A stretch of DNA of 35,566 bases from Sphingomonas bacterium (GTDB lineage Bacteria > Pseudomonadota > Alphaproteobacteria > Sphingomonadales > Sphingomonadaceae), in assembly GCF_028289855.1 (NCBI RefSeq), contig NZ_JAQGKZ010000084.1:1-35566 (forward strand), written 5' to 3'. This document shows positions 29,187 through 34,614 of this stretch, in pieces. Numbering within the stretch: the first letter of the stretch is position 1; each line of letters opens with the position of its first letter. The notes beneath the pieces were generated by a model. The model did not search any database. It worked only from the letters and a program-made list of their open reading frames with translations, and was not told the DNA's origin. The position numbers and the translations under genes are program-made.

Positions 29187-29641
29187 TGGCCGACGTCGCG
29201 ATTCACCGGCTGGGGGCCAATGACACCGACACGATACGCGCAATGCTGGCGATGTTCGGCGATGCGTTCGAGGACGTGAAAGCCTATCGGTCGGCTCAGC
29301 CGGACGACGCCTATCTGGCGCGGCTGCTCGCCAGCGAAACGTTCATCGCGCTGGCTGCGATCGTCGATGGCGCGGTGGTCGGAGGGATCGCCGGGTATGT
29401 GCTCCACAAGTTCGAGCAAGCGCGACGCGAGGTCTATCTCTACGATCTGGCAGTTGCCGAAGCCCACCGGCGGCGCGGCATCGCGTCGGCGCTGATCGGC
29501 GAACTACGGAGCGTGGCGGTCACGATCGGGGCGTACGTGATCTTCGTTCAGGCCGACCTGGGCGACGATCCCGCGATCGCGCTCTACGAGAGCCTTGGCG
29601 ATCGCGAGGACGTGCTGCACTTCGATATTGCGGTGCCCTGA
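29186..29641 (+). CDS. AAC(3)-I family aminoglycoside 3-N-acetyltransferase-like protein
   Basis: A GNAT-fold enzyme of 151 residues. The ATG at 29186 overlaps the TGA of the regulator gene by one base (TGATG), so the two are coupled. The sequence closely follows the gentamicin acetyltransferases of the AAC(3)-I group: LFGxxFxDVxxYxxxQPDxxYL, ETFIALAAIVDGAVVGGIAGYVL, KFEQARREVYLYDLAVAEAHRRRGIASALI (acetyl-CoA binding R.R.GIA loop), GAYVIFVQADLGDDPAIALYESLG and the ending VLHFDI. These enzymes acetylate the 3-amino group of gentamicin-type aminoglycosides. No integron, transposon or resistance cassette surrounds it, so this looks like a chromosomal homologue; activity on drugs is unproven. Confidence 0.85.
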   Translation: MADVAIHRLGANDTDTIRAMLAMFGDAFEDVKAYRSAQPDDAYLARLLASETFIALAAIVDGAVVGGIAGYVLHKFEQARREVYLYDLAVAEAHRRRGIASALIGELRSVAVTIGAYVIFVQADLGDDPAIALYESLGDREDVLHFDIAVP

Positions 29642-29650
29642 AGGCGCGAT

Positions 29651-29869
29651 TTACTCGGCGGCGGCCATCATCCGCTGTTCCACGGCATGCGCGGCGGCGT
29701 TCTCACGCTCCGTGCGCAGCTTCGACGTACGTTCGAGTCGTTCGGCCATTTCTTCCCACGCACGCGCGGCACGCTCGCAACGTTCACGCACGTTGTCGAG
29801 CCCGCTGGCGGCGGCGTTGGCGCGCTCCATGGCGGCGCGGTTACGGTAGAGTTCCGGGGTGTCGGACAT
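29651..29869 (-). CDS. Small charged helical protein, unknown function
   Basis: A protein of 72 residues starting MSDTPELYRNRAAMERANAA behind AGGAGAATCGA, a strong ribosome binding site. It is rich in Glu, Arg and Ala with heptad-like spacing (RERCERAARAWEEMAERLERTSKL), so a single long helix or coiled coil is likely. There is no signal peptide or membrane segment. It ends 9 bases from the convergent acetyltransferase gene. I do not recognise a family with a known function. Confidence 0.7.
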   Translation of the reverse strand: MSDTPELYRNRAAMERANAAASGLDNVRERCERAARAWEEMAERLERTSKLRTERENAAAHAVEQRMMAAAE

Positions 29870-29902
29870 TCGATTCTCCTGGCGGGCCCCAATAGCACAA
29901 AT

Positions 29903-29929
29903 GGGCGGCCCGACCGAGTCGAGCCGCCC
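29903..29929 (-). terminator. Hairpin terminator after the cold-shock gene
   Basis: The 7-bp inverted repeat GGGCGGC/GCCGCCC lies 10 bases beyond the stop codon of the cold-shock gene. On the minus strand the stem is followed by ATTTGTG, a weak T-run. Confidence 0.55.
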
Positions 29930-29938
29930 GGCGACCGA

Positions 29939-30151
29939 TTACTCGGCCGCCATCTTCACGTTGACCGCGGCCTGCTTGCCGCGCTTGTCGTTTTCCAGAT
30001 CGTAGGTCACCCGATCGTTCTGGTTGAGCGTGTTGATGCCCGCCTGCTCGAGCGCGGTGATGTGGACGAACGCGTCCTGTCCGCCGCCATCGGGCGCAAT
30101 GAAGCCATAGCCCTTGTCGGCATTGAAGAATTTTACGGTGCCGGTCGTCAT
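29939..30151 (-). CDS. Cold-shock protein, CspA family
   Basis: A protein of 70 residues from the ATG at 30151, behind AAGAAGGACG. It carries both RNA-binding motifs of the cold-shock domain: GTVKFFNADKGYGFIAPDGG (RNP1 GYGFI) and DAFVHITAL (RNP2 FVHI). Single-domain CspA proteins bind single-stranded RNA and DNA and melt RNA secondary structure. A 26-base inverted repeat in the leader (30172-30197, GGGCCGCCCGA against TCGGGCGGGCCC) lies just upstream and may form an RNA structure over the ribosome binding site region, as cold-shock gene leaders often do. Confidence 0.95.
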   Translation of the reverse strand: MTTGTVKFFNADKGYGFIAPDGGGQDAFVHITALEQAGINTLNQNDRVTYDLENDKRGKQAAVNVKMAAE

Positions 30152-30448
30152 GTTGGTCGTCCTTCTTTGACAGGGCCCGCCCGAGATTCGGGCGGCCCGA
30201 TGCCGCGGCTGCAGGGAAAGAAGGAGAAAGGAGCCGCAAAGCGCCGAAGACCGTCGATATGCGACTGTAGCCCGCACGATATGGGCGCTAAGCGCAAAAA
30301 TAGCAAATCGACGCTTGAAAACTATTTACAAACGCACAGCGGACAAGTGCCTAAATCTGACGCCGCGACCCTCGCTTAGCCACGACGTCCACTGAAGTGC
30401 ATGTAAATTCGCGTACATCCCTCGCCCAGATCAACCGAGGACGCCACC
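30152..30448. promoter_or_regulatory. Divergent region between cspA-like gene and isocitrate lyase
   Basis: 297 bases without a gene. Near the cold-shock gene is the leader hairpin at 30172-30197. An A/T-rich stretch at 30292-30335 (CGCAAAAATAGCAAATCG, CTATTTACAAACGC) carries CAAA/TTTAC boxes. At 30401-30418 lies the inverted repeat ATGTA-8-TACAT, 30 bases before the isocitrate lyase GTG; it contains the octamer TGTAAATT that also precedes the ScfR-like regulator gene. A role as operator or -10 region for isocitrate lyase is inference. Confidence 0.45.
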
Positions 30449-32044
30449 GTGACCTACCACGACAACATTGCGCAGACCGATCAGCTGATCGCCGGTTATA
30501 ACGGCACGTGGGACGGGATCAGCGCCGAGGCGGTGGCGCGGATGCGCGCGCAGAATCGCTTCCGCACCGGCCTCGACATCGCGCGTTACACCGCCGCGAT
30601 CATGCGGCGCGACATGGCGGCATACGACGCCGACCCGGCCGCCTACACCCAGTCGCTCGGCTGCTGGCATGGCTTCATCGGCCAGCAGAAGATGATCAGC
30701 ATCAAGAAGCATTTCGGTTCGACCGAGCGGCGCTATTTGTATCTCTCGGGCTGGATGATCGCGGCGCTGCGCAGCGAATTCGGGCCGCTCCCCGACCAAT
30801 CGATGCACGAAAAGACCAGCGTGCCCGCACTGATCGAGGAACTCTACACCTTCCTGCGCCAGGCCGACGCGCGCGAATTGGGCGGGCTGTTCCGCGAGCT
30901 CGATGCCGCGCGCGATGCGGGTGACGAGGTCAACGAGCAGCGCCTGCTCAACGCGATCGAGCATTACCAGACGCACGTCGTGCCGATCATCGCCGATATC
31001 GATGCCGGGTTCGGCAACGCCGAGGCCACGTACCTGCTAGCCAAGAAGATGATCGAGGCGGGTGCGTGTGCCCTGCAGATCGAGAACCAGGTCAGCGACG
31101 AAAAGCAGTGCGGGCACCAGGACGGCAAGGTCACCGTGCCGCACGAGGACTTCCTCGCGAAGGTCCGCGCGTGCCGTTACGCCTTCCTCGAACTCGGCGT
31201 CGAGGACGGGATCATCGTCACGCGCACCGATTCGCTCGGCGCCGGCCTGACCAAGCAGATCGCGGTGTCGAAGGAACCCGGCGACCTTGGCGACCAGTAT
31301 AATTCCTACCTCGATTGCGAGGAGATCGATCCCGCGACCGCGCAGAATGGCGACGTTATCCTCAACCGCGACGGCAAATTGCTGCGGCCCAAGCGCTTGC
31401 CGTCGAACCTGTTCCAGTTCCGCGCGGGCACGGGCGCCGATCGGTGCGTGATGGATTGCATCGCCAGCCTCGACAACGGCGCCGACCTGTTGTGGATCGA
31501 GACCGAGAAGCCGCACATCGAGCAGATCGCGTCGATGGTCGATCGCATCCGCGCGGTCCATCCGACCGCGAAATTGGTCTACAACAACTCGCCCAGCTTC
31601 AACTGGACGCTCAATTTCCGGCAGCAGGTGTTCGATGCATGGGCGGAAGCCGGGCGCAACGTGGCGGCGTATGACCGCGCCAAGCTGATGTCGGTCGATT
31701 ACGACCGCACCGAACTGGCCGCCGAAGCCGACGAACGCATCCGCACCTTCCAGTCGGAAAGCGCGAAGCGGGCGGGCATCTTCCACCACCTCATCACGCT
31801 GCCGACCTATCACACCGCGGCGCTGTCGACCGACAATCTGGCCAAGGAGTATTTCGGCGACCAGGGCATGCTGGGCTACGTCAAGAACGTCCAGCGCGCC
31901 GAAATCCGCCAAGGCATCGCGGCGGTGAAGCACCAGAACATGTCGGGGTCGGACATCGGCGACGACCACAAGGACTATTTCGCGGGCGAGGCGGCGCTGA
32001 AGGCCGGCGGCGCACACAACACGATGAACCAGTTCGCGGCGTAG
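30449..32044 (+). CDS. aceA: Isocitrate lyase, long (about 530-residue) type
   Basis: An enzyme of 531 residues starting at a GTG behind CGAGGACG. It splits isocitrate into succinate and glyoxylate, the first step of the glyoxylate bypass needed for growth on acetate, fatty acids or 3-hydroxybutyrate. Visible motifs are GCWHGFIGQQKMISIKKHFG near residue 70, the metal-binding IIADIDAGFGNAEATY at about 180, the catalytic loop EKQCGHQDGKVTVPHEDFL at about 220 (KQCGH in place of KKCGH), RTDSLGA, NNSPSFNW at about 375, and LPTYHTAAL near 450. Length and loop match the larger isoform known from Pseudomonas aeruginosa rather than the 430-residue E. coli form. Malate synthase is not in the window. 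Regulation by the ScfR-like protein upstream is likely by analogy to RamB. Confidence 0.95.
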   Translation: MTYHDNIAQTDQLIAGYNGTWDGISAEAVARMRAQNRFRTGLDIARYTAAIMRRDMAAYDADPAAYTQSLGCWHGFIGQQKMISIKKHFGSTERRYLYLSGWMIAALRSEFGPLPDQSMHEKTSVPALIEELYTFLRQADARELGGLFRELDAARDAGDEVNEQRLLNAIEHYQTHVVPIIADIDAGFGNAEATYLLAKKMIEAGACALQIENQVSDEKQCGHQDGKVTVPHEDFLAKVRACRYAFLELGVEDGIIVTRTDSLGAGLTKQIAVSKEPGDLGDQYNSYLDCEEIDPATAQNGDVILNRDGKLLRPKRLPSNLFQFRAGTGADRCVMDCIASLDNGADLLWIETEKPHIEQIASMVDRIRAVHPTAKLVYNNSPSFNWTLNFRQQVFDAWAEAGRNVAAYDRAKLMSVDYDRTELAAEADERIRTFQSESAKRAGIFHHLITLPTYHTAALSTDNLAKEYFGDQGMLGYVKNVQRAEIRQGIAAVKHQNMSGSDIGDDHKDYFAGEAALKAGGAHNTMNQFAA

Positions 32045-32050
32045 GCGGCA

Positions 32051-32204
32051 CGCGGCGATTGCATCGCCGCGAGACCGCCAAGCCCGGCCGGCGGGGCCGA
32101 AGGCTCCCGTCCGACGACGCAGCTTCGCCGCTGCGGGCCACCAAGAGGCACCCTCGGGAGAGGATGCGGCGGGTCGGAGGAAAACCTTCGGCCCGCCAAC
32201 TTTT
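32051..32204 (+). terminator. Structured 3' region of isocitrate lyase ending in a terminator
   Basis: A perfect 9-bp stem CGCGGCGAT/ATCGCCGCG (32051-32071) stands 6 bases after the stop. Next come CTCCCG (32104) pairing with CGGGAG (32155), enclosing CGCAGC-TTCGCC-GCTGCG (32118-32135). A strong hairpin GGCGGG...CCCGCC at 32168-32197 (loop AAAA) is followed by AACTTTTCTG. The last hairpin is a convincing intrinsic terminator. The structured part before it could be a 3'-UTR-derived small RNA. Confidence 0.6.
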
Positions 32205-32246
32205 CTGAAGGTGCCGACGGTATCGCGCAAAGCAACCTCGCACCCC

Positions 32247-32487
32247 GCTAACGTCGCAAAAGTCGCGCCCCTACGCGCGAGACGGCTGTCGCCAATGCTA
32301 ACGTCGCAAAAGTCACAGCCCTACGCGCGGGGGCGCCGCGCCATCGAATGTTCCCAATGTTCGCGGTGGCCATGGACATCGTGCCCATACGCAATCGCGG
32401 GCCAGAAGTGACCCGCGCCAAATCGCATATTCAACCTGTCAAAGAGCGGCGCGAATCATAGCACGGTCGTTGGTCTGTAGGAAAATG
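32247..32487 (-). repeat. Composite intergenic repeat, copy B (inverted relative to copy A)
   Basis: Read on the minus strand it starts CATTTTCCTACA (32487-32476). After 25 bases comes GCCGCTCTTTGACAG-NN-TGAATAT, then after 59 bases the same 23-base block as copy A (32345-32367, identical). Two tandem sub-repeats of 34 bases with an exact 50-base period follow (32297-32330 and 32247-32280, core ACTTTTGCGACGTTAGC on the minus strand). Copy A carries the same sub-repeat pair in degenerate form. It fills the gene-free stretch between isocitrate lyase and the next gene. Confidence 0.8.
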
Positions 32488-32514
32488 CCATAATCTTACG
32501 ACCGCTTTTGGTGG

Positions 32515-32910
32515 TTAGCTGCCATCGTCGATTAGCGACCTGTATCGCTCGTCCTTGGCTTCAAATGCCCGTCCTTCGGACTTCACATTGGCGATGATGA
32601 ATTGTTCCTTGGCCTTTCGCAGATCCCCACGCTCGAAGGCCACTTTACCTACGAGAAATTCGACTTCCCCCATATCGTGGCGCTTAGCAGCGAACATCGG
32701 AGCTCGATCCGCCCACTCCTGCGCTACCTCGAGATCGCCTTCCTTGAGCGCAAGAGCTACCCCATATTCAACGATCAAATAGGCGTTGAGCGTTTCCGGC
32801 TTTGGATCGGGGACTCTTGACCAAAGGGCTGTCAGTTCGACAAGACCCGTGCGAAAATCACCAGCGCTGTATTTCGCACCAATTGGACGCAGCTCTGCCA
32901 TCACATCCAT
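32515..32910 (-). CDS. TPR-like small protein, probable orphan immunity protein
   Basis: A soluble protein of 131 residues, MDVMAELRPIGAKYSAGDFR to KSEGRAFEAKDERYRSLIDDGS. It is all-helical by pattern, with tetratricopeptide-like pairs (NAYLIVEYGVALALKEGDLEVAQEWADRA; GEVEFLVGKVAFERGDLRKAKEQFIIANVKSEGR). Small proteins of this look (GA.Y..GDFR...L...W, GE.EFL.GKV..E.G) are, to my recollection, found next to RHS/WapA-type toxins as immunity proteins; I cannot verify this here. Base composition is lower in GC than its neighbours. The stop lies only 27 bases from repeat copy B, and a 39-codon open remnant ends 6 bases before its start, as in a toxin-immunity operon. An alternative start is the ATG three codons later. 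Confidence 0.6.
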   Translation of the reverse strand: MDVMAELRPIGAKYSAGDFRTGLVELTALWSRVPDPKPETLNAYLIVEYGVALALKEGDLEVAQEWADRAPMFAAKRHDMGEVEFLVGKVAFERGDLRKAKEQFIIANVKSEGRAFEAKDERYRSLIDDGS

Positions 32911-32916
32911 CAGACT

Positions 32917-33036
32917 CTAACCCCCGCATTGAGCAAAGGTGATGGCTAAACAGGTTCCGCCGATGTCCGCAATTGGGTCGTCAACTGCCATTGCCGAAAG
33001 TTCACGACGCGCCTCCAAAAGAATGTCGATCGGCCC
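32917..33036 (-). pseudogene. 39-codon remnant upstream of the immunity-like gene
   Basis: An open frame directly follows the aldo/keto reductase stop, in phase with it, and ends in TAG 6 bases before the immunity-like gene. It reads GPIDILLEARRELSAMAVDD followed by PIADIGGTCLAITFAQCGG. There is no start codon with a ribosome binding site, but the tight spacing to the next gene is that of a toxin C-terminus followed by its immunity gene. I interpret it as the 3' scrap of a lost toxin gene. It could also be random open sequence; no homology search was possible. Confidence 0.3.
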
Positions 33037-33981
33037 TCAAGCCCCCGCCGTGTCCAGCCGCTCCAACTGATCCGCGCTCAGCGCCAAATCCATCGCCGGC
33101 AGCAATTCCTGAAGCTGCGTCACACTGGTCGCGCTTGCGATCGGCGCCGTCACCCCCGGCTGCGCGGCGAGCCACGCCAGCGAAATCTGCGCCAGCGTCG
33201 CGCCGGTTTCCGCCGCGACCGCGTCGAGCGCCGCGAGCACCGCCGGCCCGTTGCCGTCGAGATACGCCTGCATGCGGCCACCGCGCACGCTCTTCCCGAA
33301 ATCCGCCGCCGAGCGATACTTGCCGGTCAGGAAGCCCGAGGCGAGACCGTAATAGGGCAGCACGCCGATATTGTGCTCGACGCAATAATCCTGGAGTTCG
33401 CCTTCGAACTTGTGGCGGCTGACGAGATTGTATTCGGGCTGGAGCGCCTCGAAATGCGGCCCGCCAGCGGCGCGCGCAATGTCGTTGGCCGACTTGAGCC
33501 GCGCGGCGTGGAAGTTGGACGCGCCGAGCGTCGCGACCTTGCCCGCAGCGACCAGCCTGGCGAAGGCTTCCATATACGCCTCCTGCGGCGTCGAATCGTC
33601 GTCCTGATGCGCGTAATAAAGCGCGATCTGCTCGACCCCGAGCCGCTGGAGCGAGGCGTCGCACGCCGCGGCGATCCGCGCGGGGTTCAGCTTCTCGCCG
33701 CCCTCGCCGGGCAGCATCCCGACCTTGGTCGCGACGCCCATCGTCTTGCCGCTCGCCTTGAGCCACTCGCCGATCACGCTTTCGGACTCGCCGCCTTTGT
33801 GTCCCGGAACCCACGCCGAATAGACATCGGCGGTGTCGATCAACGTCCCGCCGGCGTCGGCGAACGCGTCGAGGATCGCGAAACTGGCCGCCTTGTCGGC
33901 GGTCCAGCCGAACACGTTGCCGCCAAGACAGAGTTTGGGCGTGTGCAGCTGGCTCGAGCCGAGGCGGCGCGTTTCGGTCAT
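33037..33981 (-). CDS. Aldo/keto reductase
   Basis: A TIM-barrel oxidoreductase of 314 residues using NADPH. Start MTETRRLGSSQLHTPKLCLGGNVFGW, behind AAGGGAACG. The catalytic tetrad is visible: Asp and Tyr in DTADVYSAW at about residue 53, Lys in MGVATKVGML at about 83, and His in IALYYAHQDDDSTP at about 122. The cofactor-binding C-terminal part contains VTAPIASATSVTQLQELL. These enzymes reduce aldehydes and ketones; the substrate is unknown. The ATG overlaps the stop of the upstream lipoprotein gene by 4 bases (ATGA). No partner pathway is recognisable nearby. Confidence 0.92.
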   Translation of the reverse strand: MTETRRLGSSQLHTPKLCLGGNVFGWTADKAASFAILDAFADAGGTLIDTADVYSAWVPGHKGGESESVIGEWLKASGKTMGVATKVGMLPGEGGEKLNPARIAAACDASLQRLGVEQIALYYAHQDDDSTPQEAYMEAFARLVAAGKVATLGASNFHAARLKSANDIARAAGGPHFEALQPEYNLVSRHKFEGELQDYCVEHNIGVLPYYGLASGFLTGKYRSAADFGKSVRGGRMQAYLDGNGPAVLAALDAVAAETGATLAQISLAWLAAQPGVTAPIASATSVTQLQELLPAMDLALSADQLERLDTAGA

Positions 33982-34166
33982 TGAGCGTTCCCTTGGTCGG
34001 CCGGCTGGGTGTTATCGATGGGCTCGCTCGTCAGGTTGATATCCTGCGACGCCGCCGCTTCGTTGAGCATGCGATCCTCTTCGGGGGACACGCCGCCGAC
34101 ATCGTCGCTGCGCTGATGGCAACCGGCGAGAAAGAGAAGGGGCAGCATCATGGATATGCGGATCAT
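33978..34166 (-). CDS. Small lipoprotein, unknown function
   Basis: A protein of 62 residues with a lipoprotein signal peptide: MIRISMMLPLLFLAGCHQRSDD, with the lipobox LAGC placing the lipidated Cys at residue 16. The mature part (about 46 residues) is acidic and low in complexity (DVGGVSPEEDRMLNEAAASQ). It is coupled to the aldo/keto reductase gene by a 4-base overlap. No known family was recognised. Confidence 0.7.
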   Translation of the reverse strand: MIRISMMLPLLFLAGCHQRSDDVGGVSPEEDRMLNEAAASQDINLTSEPIDNTQPADQGNAQ

Positions 34167-34175
34167 TCTACCTCC

Positions 34176-34239
34176 GTCATCCCAGCGAAAGCTGGGATCT
34201 CATGCGGCCAAGCGACTCCAGCTTTCGCTGGAGTGACGA
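34176..34239. repeat. REP-like palindromic doublet (REPIN-like)
   Basis: Two inverted copies of one palindromic unit lie between the two lipoprotein genes: GTCATCCCAGC-GAAA-GCTGGGAT at 34176-34199 and, inverted, ACTCCAGC-TTTC-GCTGGAGTGACG at 34215-34238. Each is a hairpin by itself, and together CGTCA...TGACG frames them. Such doublets are dispersed in many sphingomonad genomes and can also end transcription. Confidence 0.75.
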
Positions 34240-34245
34240 TGAAAC

Positions 34246-34512
34246 TCAGTCCTGGATCTCGTTGCCGGTATCCTTGAGCGCCTGGCCGGCCTTGTCCTTG
34301 GCGTCGTCGGCGACCTTGCCGACCTTGTCCATGCTGTTCTCGGCGGCGCCGAACGCCTTGTTGGTGGCGGCGTCGACGTCGCGATTGGCTTCCGCCATCG
34401 TCGCGTTGGCATCGGCGGACATCGTGTTGCCGGCGGTCGCGGCTTCGTTCTGCGCCTTCTGGCTGCAGCCCGCGAGCGCGAGGATGGCGAGGGGAAGGAG
34501 GAATTTGGTCAT
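34246..34512 (-). CDS. Small alanine-rich lipoprotein
   Basis: A protein of 88 residues from the ATG at 34512, which follows GGAGTTTCC. The longer frame adds ten residues that break the signal peptide. The signal MTKFLLPLAILALAGCSQ has the lipobox LAGC (Cys at residue 16). The mature part is a long amphipathic alanine-rich helix with an 11-residue-like rhythm (ANATMAEANRDVDAATNKAFGAAENSMDKVGKVADDAKDKA), similar to Lpp-like or LEA-like envelope proteins. Function unknown. Confidence 0.75.
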   Translation of the reverse strand: MTKFLLPLAILALAGCSQKAQNEAATAGNTMSADANATMAEANRDVDAATNKAFGAAENSMDKVGKVADDAKDKAGQALKDTGNEIQD

Positions 34513-34575
34513 GGTTGGAAACTCCGCGAACGTGGTGAACATCGCCTAGAACGCAGCCGCTGCCCGCGCAACGCG

Positions 34576-34604
34576 TTGACGTGATATAAAGATATCTTTA
34601 TATC
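34576..34604 (+). promoter_or_regulatory. Promoter with a perfect 22-bp palindromic operator
   Basis: A -35 TTGACG (34576-34581) and a -10 TATATC (34599-34604) are separated by 17 bases. A perfect 22-bp palindrome at 34583-34604 (half-site GATATAAAGAT) covers the spacer and the -10. This is the type of site bound by ArsR-family regulators that control methionine/SAM recycling genes (SahR-like). The gene that follows encodes such a regulator, so autoregulation is likely. Confidence 0.75.
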
Positions 34605-34614
34605 TATATGCGAC

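Noticed and set aside
30158..30175. CTTTGACAG near the cold-shock gene as a third copy of the composite repeat
   Set aside because: It is the reverse of the cold-shock gene ribosome binding site region, and none of the other blocks of the repeat are present.
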